Part shown: positions 1 through 7,176 of the stretch, in pieces | How positions within the stretch are numbered: the first letter of the stretch is position 1 | Layout: each line of letters begins with the position of its first letter | Origin: Candidatus Hodarchaeota archaeon | GTDB taxonomy: Archaea > Asgardarchaeota > Heimdallarchaeia > Hodarchaeales > Hodarchaeaceae | Assembly: GCA_016840305.1 (NCBI GenBank) | Contig: JAEOSP010000069.1 | Location: 1-13,973, forward strand | Direction: 5' to 3' | DNA length: 13,973 bases | Position numbers and translations under genes: made by a program | Notes under the pieces: generated by a model | Told to the model about the DNA's origin: nothing | Seen by the model: the letters and a program-made list of their open reading frames with translations, nothing else | Databases searched by the model: none

Positions 1-579
1 ATCACGAGGTTGTCCAACACTACCAGGGTTAATCACTATTTTTCCCCATTGTTCATATTGAAATGCCCAATGTGAATGTCCCAGTGCTACAAAATCCCAT
101 TTTTTAAGCCATTTATTTAATCTAATCTTTTGGTCATCTAAGGGTGCATTTAACCAGTAAGGGTAAAGAAAATATTCCCACGTATCATCAGGTGTTCCAT
201 GAACAAAAAGAAACTTCTTTTTACAAACGTTCAATTCTTTCTTTTCTGGTAGCTCTTTCAAAAAGCTATAATAATCGTCATTACCAGATTTTAACAATAA
301 TTTACGAGTCCAATTCAAGGAGCTTGCCGCGATATCGTTAAACTTCTTTATTTCTGCTTTAAAATTCGGTAATACAACGGTGGCATCGTGATTCCCTTGA
401 ATAACAATATCACACATCTCTTGTACAATTTTAATGCATTCCACGGGATGAGGATAGTATCCAACTATATCTCCTAGACACACTATAAAATCTATACTAT
501 TTCTTGATTTTATATCATCTACAACTGTATTTAATGCCTCTAAATTACCATGTATATCAGAAATGATAGCTATTTTCAA
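1..579 (-). CDS. Metallophosphoesterase, calcineurin-like (C-terminus cut by window edge)
   Basis: The 193 visible residues carry the full set of calcineurin-like phosphoesterase motifs in order: SDIHGN near the N-terminus, GDIVGY, GNHD, VHGTP and GHSHW, followed by NPGSVGQPR at the window edge. These residues bind two metal ions and hydrolyse a phosphoester; the layout matches the small YfcE/MJ0936-type family, whose substrates vary (phosphodiesters, nucleotides). No signal peptide is seen, so it is probably cytosolic. I chose the TTG at 579-577 because it gives the usual family start (M)KIAIISDIHGN. An upstream TTG (603) is possible, and the ATG between them is out of frame and stops at once. 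It lies 30 bases downstream of the coiled-coil gene on the same strand, so the two probably share a transcript. Only a few C-terminal residues should be missing. Family is secure; substrate unknown. Confidence 0.9.
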   Translation of the reverse strand, partial: MKIAIISDIHGNLEALNTVVDDIKSRNSIDFIVCLGDIVGYYPHPVECIKIVQEMCDIVIQGNHDATVVLPNFKAEIKKFNDIAASSLNWTRKLLLKSGNDDYYSFLKELPEKKELNVCKKKFLFVHGTPDDTWEYFLYPYWLNAPLDDQKIRLNKWLKKWDFVALGHSHWAFQYEQWGKIVINPGSVGQPRD

Positions 580-609
580 ATTATTTTGCTCATTGATTGT
601 CAAAAAATA

Positions 610-1020
610 CTAGGAAGATTTATCTCTTAAAGAAGTAAGTAGTTCATCTTTTTGAGATTCCAACATACTAATTTTGTCATCTCGTGTTTTCAATTGTTCT
701 AAAAATTTCTTCTTATCTAAGGTTAAGAGATCTATTTCTCTTTGTAATGAAACAATTTGATTTTCATTCGTCTGTGCTTTCGCATCAAATTCAATTTTCT
801 GATCATTGAGTTTTTTCTGTAAATCTGACAGTTGGCTACTTAAATTATCAAAATTTCTTTTAAGCTCATCAGCTTGTGATTTAAAGCTATTTCGTTCACT
901 AATTAAAGCATCAATTTTAGAAGTTATAGGTTCGATCGCTTCAAATGATTCTCGAACGTTTGTTTGTAATTTTCTTATCTCTTCATTGAAATTATTGAAT
1001 GATTCAGACACTTCAACCAC
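610..1020 (-). CDS. Small coiled-coil protein, function unknown
   Basis: A 136-residue, highly charged protein with almost no Gly or Pro and continuous heptad-like spacing of Leu/Ile from about residue 10 to the end (for example ELKRNFDNLSSQLSDLQKKL and REIDLLTLDKKKFLEQL). This predicts one long parallel coiled coil. No enzymatic motif, membrane segment or signal peptide is visible. The first start is GTG at 1020. An AAGGTGG ribosome binding site at 1024-1018 is better placed for the in-frame GTG at 1011, so the true protein may be three residues shorter. It is the first gene of a minus-strand unit with the metallophosphoesterase; its TAG happens to be in frame with that gene. A structural or scaffold role is plausible but not shown. 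Coding status is supported by length and composition in an AT-rich sequence. Confidence 0.75.
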   Translation of the reverse strand: MVEVSESFNNFNEEIRKLQTNVRESFEAIEPITSKIDALISERNSFKSQADELKRNFDNLSSQLSDLQKKLNDQKIEFDAKAQTNENQIVSLQREIDLLTLDKKKFLEQLKTRDDKISMLESQKDELLTSLRDKSS

Positions 1021-1309
1021 CTTGTTAACTTAAGAACAATGTTAAGCTATTTGGTAATTTGTCCGTATTTCAGTTTTTCCATTCATCATCAGTAAAGGTC
1101 AATCTCTTTCTTATGTTCATAACTAAAATTAGGCAAAGTCTCAACAAACAAGATATATTTCTTTAAAAGCTAAAAAATTTTTAACCTCTAATTTTATTCC
1201 TATCCGTGTTCGAATTGAATTAAGATCTTTTCTGATAATTCGTGGTTACAACTTCATCAGAAATAAAAAGACTTCTTCCAGATTCAACAGCGATCTTACT
1301 TAAAAAGGC
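1021..1309. promoter_or_regulatory. Divergent intergenic spacer with candidate TATA element
   Basis: This spacer separates the minus-strand coiled-coil gene from the plus-strand RHH-RCK operon, so it should hold both promoters. The clearest TATA-like site is TTTAAAAG at 1162-1169, preceded by ATATATTT; because it is nearly palindromic it could serve either direction. A weaker AAATAAAAAG lies at 1262-1271, at a better distance for the RHH gene. I found no tRNA, no complete C/D-box RNA and no convincing ORF. If the RHH protein is autoregulatory, its operator would be expected here, but I see no clear inverted repeat near 1310. Confidence 0.35.
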
Positions 1310-1498
1310 GTGAATTTATTGAAATTAATAAGCTTCAAGGCACCAAACACTGTTATAGCAGAATTAGATCTATTAGTTAGAGGAGGGGTCTATAGTTCTC
1401 GTTCAGAAGCTATTCGAACTGCGATTAGAGATCTTCTAAAACATGATATGGAGTGGAGAGATGGAAATCCTCCTGTTTCTTTAAAGGGTGACTCATAA
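1310..1498 (+). CDS. Ribbon-helix-helix (CopG/NikR-like) DNA-binding protein
   Basis: A 62-residue protein matching a ribbon-helix-helix fold: a short beta strand (KLISFKAP, residues 5-12), helix A (about 13-24), a Gly-containing turn (RGGVYSSRSE), and helix B (SEAIRTAIRDLLKHD, about 32-46). The YSSRSEAIR stretch is the most characteristic part of CopG/NikR N-terminal domains, which dimerise and bind DNA through the strand. No metal-binding ACT domain follows, so it is a stand-alone regulator, usually autoregulatory. The longest start is GTG 1310, only one base after GG; TTG 1319 gives a start at KLISFKAPN with a ten-base spacing and may be the real one. It lies 19 bases before the membrane RCK gene on the same strand, so it is likely co-transcribed and may control that operon. 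Family assignment is good; target is inference. Confidence 0.82.
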   Translation: MNLLKLISFKAPNTVIAELDLLVRGGVYSSRSEAIRTAIRDLLKHDMEWRDGNPPVSLKGDS

Positions 1499-1517
1499 AT
1501 CATAATTTGGTGTTATT

Positions 1518-2753
1518 ATGGAAGAATATCTTACGAATGAAGAAGAAATTTTTCAAAAAAGCAAGAAAAGGACTTTAAGTGACAATTTACGCCAACTGAA
1601 ATTTAATTTAACGGCTACTAGAGCTGATTTAAAGTATTTAAGACGTGCTATATTTAGGGAACTAAGATTTTTTATTCCTGTAACTGATTTAATTATCCTT
1701 CTCCTCATGCTAGTAGTTATTGCTATTATTGTGATTGCAATTACCCTGTTCCTACTTCCGATCCCCCTAGCATTTCTATTAAGTCAAGATTATAACACTG
1801 GATTCAATAGCATTTTGAAATTCATATTGGAAAATGATGTTTTTAGATTATTCGCTGCGCTAATTGGTATAGTAACGATTGTCGTACGGTTAATGGTTCA
1901 ATCCCCTATAAATAAATACCGAGACAAGGTTAATTCAAGAAAAAATGTCACTTATGTTTTTGGAAGCTCGAAACCTGCGGAACAATTCCTATTTGAGATG
2001 ATCCACCAGTATGGATACGAAGAACAAGTCTCTTTAGTTGCAGATGCAGATTTATTATGGATTCGTAAACTTAAAGCTCTGATTGATATCTATGTCGTTG
2101 AAGATCTTAAGGAATTTGAAAAACCGAACCTGTATGAAATCATAGGATTCAAAAATGCTAGTAGGATTCTAATCCTTTCTGAGAGTATCGAATTAAATCA
2201 AAATATATTGACCAATCTTCGGCACGTACGTCCAGATGTAGAAATAATCATCCTCTCTCAATATGCTCCAAATTTCGTGTTTAGTGGTTTGGTTCAAGAT
2301 GAAAATCTTGTTATCATCGAAGATTTAGATGTAACAGTACAAGGTCTTGTTCTTTCTCTTAGTCTCGATTTTCACTTTCCACAAACTTCTGAGATTGATG
2401 TACCAAGAACATATATCGGTAAAACTGGAGATGATATGAGCTCTGACATTCCAAAGCTAGAAGTATTATTAATTCGTCGAGGGGAAGAATTAGTTCCTTC
2501 ATCGGAAAAAATGGAACCTGATGACCGAATTATTGTTTATTATTATAGTAACTTTGATATGAAAAGGACCAATAGAGTTGTTACGGAACTCCCGTATAAA
2601 GGCAAGGAAAAGAAGTCCGTAAAAAAGGAAACTACTGAAATTGAGGACACAAAGATAACGCCAATTCCTGAAACAAAACCTATTGAAGAGGAACAATCCT
2701 ATTCTGCTACAGCTTTTAGTTATGAATCGGAATATACGGAGGAGAAAGAATGA
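1518..2753 (+). CDS. Two-helix membrane protein with cytosolic RCK/TrkA-like region
   Basis: A 411-residue protein. Residues 1-50 are charged and cytosolic; a long hydrophobic helix spans about 57-88 and a second about 108-127. From 144 an RCK (TrkA-N) Rossmann-like domain follows: beta1 YVFGSSKPAE, beta2 VSLVADADL, then YVVEDLKEF, NLYEIIGF and RILILSES. An RCK-C-like domain lies at about 295-365 (KLEVLLIRRGEELVPSSEKMEPDDRI...), and the last 45 residues are a K/E-rich disordered tail. RCK domains gate potassium channels and Trk/Ktr transporters by binding nucleotides or ions. Two features are odd. The loop between helices has no TxGYG filter (only NTGFNS at 93-98), and the GxGxxG nucleotide motif is reduced to GSSKPA. 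GGTG lies five bases before the ATG. It overlaps the downstream RCK paralogue by four bases. It could be a divergent two-TM channel, a CASTOR/POLLUX-like relative, or a pore-less sensor; ion specificity is unknown. Confidence 0.8.
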   Translation: MEEYLTNEEEIFQKSKKRTLSDNLRQLKFNLTATRADLKYLRRAIFRELRFFIPVTDLIILLLMLVVIAIIVIAITLFLLPIPLAFLLSQDYNTGFNSILKFILENDVFRLFAALIGIVTIVVRLMVQSPINKYRDKVNSRKNVTYVFGSSKPAEQFLFEMIHQYGYEEQVSLVADADLLWIRKLKALIDIYVVEDLKEFEKPNLYEIIGFKNASRILILSESIELNQNILTNLRHVRPDVEIIILSQYAPNFVFSGLVQDENLVIIEDLDVTVQGLVLSLSLDFHFPQTSEIDVPRTYIGKTGDDMSSDIPKLEVLLIRRGEELVPSSEKMEPDDRIIVYYYSNFDMKRTNRVVTELPYKGKEKKSVKKETTEIEDTKITPIPETKPIEEEQSYSATAFSYESEYTEEKE

Positions 2754-3460
2754 GTTTTTTTAAGAAAAGACGTGTAAGGAAATTTGCTGAGCAAGCAACG
2801 GAGCAACAAAGCGAGTTTTATGTGTTTGGAAGCAATAACTTTGCTGAAGCATTTATTGAACAGCTTATTCTTATTGGTGCCAAAAATAAAGTATCTTTAA
2901 TTTCAGATAAGAAGCTTGCGTGGATAGAGGAAGCAAAGGAGCATATTAATGTTCTTTATGAAGAAACTTATGAGGAATACTCCAAAAGAAATCTTTATGA
3001 GACGATTGGATTCCATAGAGCAAAAAAGGTTATAATTTTGCATGAGGATCCAGTTTTAATACAGGACATCATGTCATATGTTACTGGTAGCGATTTGAAA
3101 GTAATAATTCTTACTCAGTTTGCACCACCATTTGTAAAATACTTAGCAGGCCAAAAACCAGGTCAAATCTTCATAGTAAATAATCTTTTTCAGATTGTAC
3201 GGGAATTATATGAGAAAATGGATCTCCCTTTGAGTAAACCACCTGTAATATCTATTCCAGTTCCTCCAAAACTATTTTCAAGGCCTTTAAAAGATATAAA
3301 TATACCTAAAGTTCGCTTTCTTAGGATATTAAGGGAGGACTATAAGAAGAAGTTATTACCTCTTAATGTACCGATTAAAGAAAAAGATAGGATCTTACTT
3401 TATTTAGAGGATTATCAGGAATCTCTTAAGAATTTGGTTGATTTTTTAGACACTATTTAG
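2750..3460 (+). CDS. Soluble RCK/TrkA-like protein, paralogue of the upstream membrane protein
   Basis: A 236-residue protein without membrane helices. After a basic N-terminus comes an RCK-N-like domain (YVFGSNNFAE, residues 24-33; VSLISDKKLAW; NLYETIGF; KVIILHED; VIILTQFAPPFV) and a C-terminal RCK-C-like domain (about 185-236: VRFLRILREDY, PIKEKDRILLYLED). It aligns along its length with the cytosolic part of the upstream protein, sharing NLYE-IGF, VSL-D-L-WI and QFAP/QYAP segments, so the two arose by tandem duplication. The nucleotide-binding glycine motif is degenerate here too. The ATG overlaps the upstream stop by four bases, and GGAGGAG precedes it, which argues for coupled translation and a hetero-oligomeric RCK ring. 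It probably regulates the membrane subunit, as TrkA does TrkH, but the partner assignment is inference. Only ten bases separate its stop from the convergent methyltransferase gene. Confidence 0.82.
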   Translation: MSFFKKRRVRKFAEQATEQQSEFYVFGSNNFAEAFIEQLILIGAKNKVSLISDKKLAWIEEAKEHINVLYEETYEEYSKRNLYETIGFHRAKKVIILHEDPVLIQDIMSYVTGSDLKVIILTQFAPPFVKYLAGQKPGQIFIVNNLFQIVRELYEKMDLPLSKPPVISIPVPPKLFSRPLKDINIPKVRFLRILREDYKKKLLPLNVPIKEKDRILLYLEDYQESLKNLVDFLDTI

Positions 3461-3470
3461 TCCAAATAGG

Positions 3471-4118
3471 TCACATGCTTGAGTTTTGTGTAACACAATA
3501 ACAGAGAAGGTGCTCATCTGCTATTTTTTTTTTGGATAACTCAGAAATGACAAGAATAGATGATTGGTTCTCCAAAAATTTCTCATTGGAATTTCTTGAA
3601 GAACTGAGGAAAAAAGCTTTTTGAAAAAGAAAACTCTCTAATTCCTTGAGAAACTCTTGGATTACGGTTATCCCTTCTGGTCCTCCAGCCCATGATCTCT
3701 GAAGATGATAATCGTTCGCCTTTACTTCATCCAGTGATGTTCTAACATAGGGAGGGTTAAAAAAAATAATATCGGGTTTAAATTTTCTGGGATCAAAACA
3801 ATTCAGTAGATTAGCTTGGTATAAATTGAATTCTATATTAGGAATCCATTTTTTCATGTTCTCAAATGCTAGAGAGATTGCAAATTTTGATGTATCAGTT
3901 CCAAAGATTCGTAAGTTGTGAATATGTCTTGCTAGAAATATGGAAATATAACCAGTACCTAATCCCACTTCACAAACTGAAAAGCTATTATTTAATTTGG
4001 GAAATAGCTTTTCTTCAAGAAGAAAATCCTTTATGGTCTTCGCGAGAAACCAAGAGTCTTCATTAGGACTGTATACTTCAGTGTGGGATTTTAGAGGGTA
4101 ACTCTCTCGCTGATTCAT
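3471..4118 (-). CDS. HemK2/Mtq2-type N5-glutamine methyltransferase
   Basis: A 215-residue SAM-dependent methyltransferase of the HemK2 (N6AMT1/Mtq2) branch. Visible motifs are the family-specific N-terminus VYSPNEDSWFL (15-25), SAM motif I VCEVGLGTGYIS (48-59), an acidic residue after beta2 (GTDTS, 73-77), the catalytic NPPY (121-124) that holds the substrate amide, and RSWAGGPEG (141-149), equivalent to the GGxxG segment of this family. Archaeal and eukaryotic members methylate the Gln of the GGQ motif of release factor aRF1/eRF1, usually with a small Trm112 partner; no Trm112 gene is visible here. Length fits the family. ATG 4118 is preceded by GGTGAATTC. It follows the 4169-4933 ORF by 50 bases on the same strand. 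A run of ten A (3533-3524 on the coding strand) near the 3' end encodes KKK and is a potential sequencing or slippage hotspot, but the frame continues to a plausible C-terminus. Confidence 0.88.
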   Translation of the reverse strand: MNQRESYPLKSHTEVYSPNEDSWFLAKTIKDFLLEEKLFPKLNNSFSVCEVGLGTGYISIFLARHIHNLRIFGTDTSKFAISLAFENMKKWIPNIEFNLYQANLLNCFDPRKFKPDIIFFNPPYVRTSLDEVKANDYHLQRSWAGGPEGITVIQEFLKELESFLFQKAFFLSSSRNSNEKFLENQSSILVISELSKKKIADEHLLCYCVTQNSSM

Positions 4119-4124
4119 GAGTCA

Positions 4125-4152
4125 GAATTCACCTCTATAATTTTGAATTCAC
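4125..4152. repeat. Short direct repeat of GAATTCAC in a 50-base spacer
   Basis: GAATTCAC occurs at 4125-4132 and again at 4145-4152, 20 bases apart, immediately upstream of the methyltransferase start. The copy nearer the gene includes its GGTG ribosome binding site when read on the minus strand. It could be a two-site operator on one face of the helix, or chance. No protein is implicated. Confidence 0.3.
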
Positions 4153-4168
4153 ACATTTTCTGTAAGTT

Positions 4169-4933
4169 TTACGCGTTACCAATACCAATTTGATCAAAGA
4201 TGTCATTAAGTGAGATTTTAACCCTTGTAGAATATAATTCTGACGAATACCTCAAAAGATTCAGATAGAATTCGTTTTTTGCTAATAAAGAAAACCAGCT
4301 CAATGTTAAGAGGGTTTTACTTAGTGTCCAATCTTTAACTTCCCAAAAATGCTTCATCGTTGAGAAATCACATTTGAAGTTCGGAACAACTGCAAAAACC
4401 TTGTTGATTACTTTTCCTTCTGTTTTTTCCTTTTGAATAACCACGCGATCTTCCAAGAGTGTTTGTAATGATTTTACAGCTCTTTCATTAACTAAGTAAC
4501 CTAATTCCACTGCAGGGATAGGCATATTATTATGTTGTACAATGGTTACTTCTGGGTCAGATTTAAGCACATTTTTTCCTAATAGTTTACCAGACGAGTT
4601 AAACACAGTTGATAACAATTCGTTTGCATGTTGTTCGAGCACTGTTGAATAACTTCTGAAAATGGTAGAACTTGATGTTAAATTCTCGATTGCTTCTTTG
4701 AGCATAGGAAAATTTGATCTGTTAACTAACGCTCTAGAAACATCCTTTTCTAATGAATCAGGAAGAGAGCTATTGATCGCATAAAAATAATGCCGTCCAA
4801 CATTTGTTAGTGTAAAGAATTCGTCGTTCTTAAAATTCTGAGCAATAGTATTTTGAATCCCTTTTATTAGCTTCGATGATTCTGCAACTAATTCACTTTC
4901 AGGTTTTGTTAAATTTTTTCGATTTATATTCAA
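4169..4933 (-). CDS. Unknown protein in frame with the upstream 640-residue ORF
   Basis: A 254-residue ORF with no family I recognise. It is mostly helical by composition and soluble. An N-terminal part (about 20-60, GIQNTIAQNFKNDEFFTLTNVGRHYFY) could be a winged-helix-like segment, and a mixed alpha/beta part follows. The only standard start is TTG 4933, which has no ribosome binding site. The same frame is open without any stop for 60 more codons upstream (5113-4934) to the TAA that ends the 640-residue gene, and those codons encode a plausible K/S-rich helical segment. There is no ATG, GTG, TTG or CTG among them. So this is either the C-terminal part of an originally 957-codon protein interrupted by one TAA, a protein started at an unusual codon, or a gene really starting at TTG. 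It is followed after 50 bases by the methyltransferase gene. Coding is likely; independence as a gene is doubtful. Confidence 0.6.
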   Translation of the reverse strand: MNINRKNLTKPESELVAESSKLIKGIQNTIAQNFKNDEFFTLTNVGRHYFYAINSSLPDSLEKDVSRALVNRSNFPMLKEAIENLTSSSTIFRSYSTVLEQHANELLSTVFNSSGKLLGKNVLKSDPEVTIVQHNNMPIPAVELGYLVNERAVKSLQTLLEDRVVIQKEKTEGKVINKVFAVVPNFKCDFSTMKHFWEVKDWTLSKTLLTLSWFSLLAKNEFYLNLLRYSSELYSTRVKISLNDIFDQIGIGNA

Positions 4934-5116
4934 AAATGTACATGCTTGTGAATATTGTTTCGAGACATCCTTAGAAACACTTTTTACTTGTTTATTAACA
5001 ATAGATTTAACATCTTTATATTTCTTAGATATAGATGACTCTGTTCGTTCTAATAATTTTCTAAAATTATTTTCAGCCTTTGAAATAAAACTTTGATCTC
5101 TTAAAGTACTTTTTTA
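4934..5116 (-). other. In-frame TAA followed by 60 open codons joining two ORFs
   Basis: The TAA at 5116-5114 closes the 640-residue longin-like ORF. Reading on in the same frame gives 60 sense codons (beginning KSTLRDQSF and ending SQACTF) that run directly into the 4169-4933 ORF. In such AT-rich DNA an open stretch of that length is unlikely by chance, and the encoded segment has the Lys/Ser/Glu-rich helical character of its flanks. The TAA is not TAG or TGA, so pyrrolysine or selenocysteine is not a natural explanation. Nonsense mutation, sequencing error, or re-initiation remain open. If the TAA is not real, the product is about 956 residues. Confidence 0.55.
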
Positions 5117-7036
5117 CTCCTTTTCCTTGATTTTATTCGCTAAAAACTGCTTTGCGGCATCCTGTGACTTCTTAATTTCGTTTTTAATTTGTTCAGTGAT
5201 ATTCTCATATTCTTCAAGAGTTTTTGCAATTATTGAATCTGAATCCGCTAAAAGCTTCGAGGAGAATTTCAAGGAATGTTGTCTAGCAATTGTTATTCTA
5301 TACCCTTTAGCAATGTCAGAAGGATTCTTAGCTAAGAAATTTCGTATTTTCTTCATTTCTGAATCGAAATCTTTGCTAAATTTTGTAATCTGCTGTCCAA
5401 TAAATTGTTGTTCATTGAGAAGATGATTTTCATTTGCCTCAGTAAATTCCTCCATAAAATTCTCTGGACTAAGCATATTTCTAAGTATATTTTCCTTGAA
5501 ATTATCTTGTGTAGGAAAATCAAATGAAAATGAAGATTTAAATTCAATATTTTCAAGGTGAGCATAAATATTGAAAAGGGCATATGTTTGGTGAATTTCA
5601 CGTGCGAATTCTGTCAGATTATCAGCTAAAGTGATTAAGTGATTATGTGGATTATCTTCCCCAAATGCCAAATCCGAAATAACTGTATTAACTCCAAATG
5701 CTAATGAAGAAAATAAGGCACGATAAAAAGGTAGCACATCACTTGCTTTCTTGATAGTGAACGTGAGAGGGGCTACTTTAGTTAACTTATACTTAGTCAT
5801 CATTTCTTCTATTGTGGCAAAATGAGAGGGAGGAATCTGATCTTTCATACTTGGGAGAACAGCTATTATTTCTATATTAGTTTTCTGAGTAATTAGTTTG
5901 AAGACTATTTGCATATATTTCCAGGCGGAAGGTGTTAATCCTGCCGAAAATTGGTCGCAAAAATGCCTTATATATGGTATCACTAGTTTTACGTCACCCT
6001 CTTCCCCAATCATTTGTTCTGCAATCCGTGCTAAAGTTCCACCGAGGTCGTAATTTTCATTAATTCGGTTTGTTAATGCTTGTATTTCAGCCTCGAAGGT
6101 CTCAATTTCTGGATTAGCTAGAAATAACAGAGGAAATTCATGAATGTATTTTCTGAAAATCTCTTGTTCAAGTCGAGTACTCAAATTCTCCTTTGTAACT
6201 TCGTGTAATGAGTATTCTTCCAAAAATCTCGTAAGATCGTTTGATTCAAAATTCTTTATTACTTCCTGCAATCTATCTGCAACATTTAAACTGTTTAAGT
6301 GACTATTAACATACTTTTGAGTTTCCTTTTGAATCGATCCTGTTTTAGGATACATCACTAGCGAATGGGGGTATTCACTAGCTAAAAACTCTACCAATTC
6401 ATTAATGAAGTTGCTTAATAGATCATTTCTCTCCGATTTAACTTTATCAACAGTTTTTCTGTATTTTCCCTTCATTCCTGAAATTTTGACCAACGTACTG
6501 GAGTACTCATGATCACTAATTGATTTCTCAAGACTTTCTTGCAGAGCTTCACCAAATAATTTATCATTTGACGGTATAGATACCTTTTTACGAGCTTTAC
6601 TTATGCTATTAAAGAAGAATGGTAGTACATCGGAAATTCCGAATGCTGTAAATTCCTTCTCAGCACGTTCTACTAAATCTGTTTTTAATGTTTCTTCAGC
6701 AAAAAAAGTCACTAAACACTCATAAAATTCAATTAAAACAGGTGCAACTGCTATATGAGTTGATGAAATTAATAAGAACTGTCCTACTAATTCATATTCA
6801 GATCCTTTAGCTTTAACAAGAAAACGTCCTGTTTTATTGCTATGACTTCCTCCTACGAATCTTGCGGTATCGCCACCTACTTCTCCTCCAAGCATTTGCT
6901 GAACAGCCGTCAATCCGCCTGTGTAAACTTGCTCATCAACTGATCTTAGCCCAGGATGGCCTAAAGATACTAAACTTAATCCAGAAATGGACGCTAACGA
7001 AATCCAAGCAACGGGATTCATATCTTCTTCTGTCAT
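5114..7036 (-). CDS. Large protein with N-terminal longin/roadblock-like domain
   Basis: A 640-residue soluble protein. Its N-terminal 120 residues look like a longin/roadblock (profilin-like) domain: strand pair VAWISLASISGLSLVSLG, a helix with GGLTAVQQMLGG, strands around FVGGS and GRFLVKAKGSEYELVGQFLL, then a long helix (PVLIEFYECLVTFFAEE). Such domains bind small GTPases in eukaryotes and are abundant in Asgard archaea. The remaining 500 residues are mainly alpha-helical with coiled-coil-prone parts (about 190-290 and 540-640) and no catalytic motif I recognise. I chose ATG 7036 over TTG 7042 because the GGTG ribosome binding site lies eight bases before the ATG. A divergent spacer with TATA elements lies upstream. 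The same frame continues after its TAA into the next ORF, so it may be truncated. A link to the GTPase encoded nearby (7583-8122) is inference. The domain call rests on pattern only. Confidence 0.65.
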   Translation of the reverse strand: MTEEDMNPVAWISLASISGLSLVSLGHPGLRSVDEQVYTGGLTAVQQMLGGEVGGDTARFVGGSHSNKTGRFLVKAKGSEYELVGQFLLISSTHIAVAPVLIEFYECLVTFFAEETLKTDLVERAEKEFTAFGISDVLPFFFNSISKARKKVSIPSNDKLFGEALQESLEKSISDHEYSSTLVKISGMKGKYRKTVDKVKSERNDLLSNFINELVEFLASEYPHSLVMYPKTGSIQKETQKYVNSHLNSLNVADRLQEVIKNFESNDLTRFLEEYSLHEVTKENLSTRLEQEIFRKYIHEFPLLFLANPEIETFEAEIQALTNRINENYDLGGTLARIAEQMIGEEGDVKLVIPYIRHFCDQFSAGLTPSAWKYMQIVFKLITQKTNIEIIAVLPSMKDQIPPSHFATIEEMMTKYKLTKVAPLTFTIKKASDVLPFYRALFSSLAFGVNTVISDLAFGEDNPHNHLITLADNLTEFAREIHQTYALFNIYAHLENIEFKSSFSFDFPTQDNFKENILRNMLSPENFMEEFTEANENHLLNEQQFIGQQITKFSKDFDSEMKKIRNFLAKNPSDIAKGYRITIARQHSLKFSSKLLADSDSIIAKTLEEYENITEQIKNEIKKSQDAAKQFLANKIKEKE

Positions 7037-7102
7037 ATACAATTCACCTTCATTTTAGAGAGGAGATTATTGGGTAGCAATACGAATTGACTTGTAAAAT
7101 GT

Positions 7103-7125
7103 GTATATTTAGGTTTAAATATAAA
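7103..7125. promoter_or_regulatory. Bidirectional archaeal promoter (two opposed TATA boxes)
   Basis: A perfect TTTAAATA sits at 7114-7121 on the plus strand. Transcription about 25 bases downstream would begin near 7144, leaving a 30-base leader containing GGTG eight bases before the ATG at 7177. On the minus strand TAAATATA (7110-7103) or TTTATATT (7125-7118) would place a start near 7080-7095, with a leader holding the AAGGTGA site before ATG 7036. The plus-strand box is the better match. Confidence 0.6.
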
Positions 7126-7176
7126 ACTTGTACAAATGACTTAGACTCAAAAAAATCTGTATTCGGTGTTTAACCC

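Noticed and set aside
577..612. The TAG ending the coiled-coil ORF is in frame with the metallophosphoesterase, suggesting another interrupted fusion or pyrrolysine.
   Set aside because: The metallophosphoesterase has its canonical N-terminus at TTG 579, so it is a complete separate protein and only ten codons lie between.
1061..1100. Minus-strand ATGATGA followed by CTGA, resembling the C and D' boxes of an archaeal C/D RNA.
   Set aside because: The gap is only nine bases and no C' or terminal D box follows, so a complete C/D RNA is not supported.
1190..1240. GTTCGAATT resembling a tRNA T-loop.
   Set aside because: The flanking bases do not pair to form a T-stem and no anticodon or acceptor arms can be drawn.
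3524..3533. Ten-base homopolymer in the methyltransferase gene, a possible frameshift site.
   Set aside because: The reading frame after it gives a C-terminus consistent with the family, so no frameshift is needed.
5353..5601. An 82-residue minus-strand ORF inside the longin-like gene.
   Set aside because: It overlaps a convincing coding frame entirely, has unlikely composition and no ribosome binding site.
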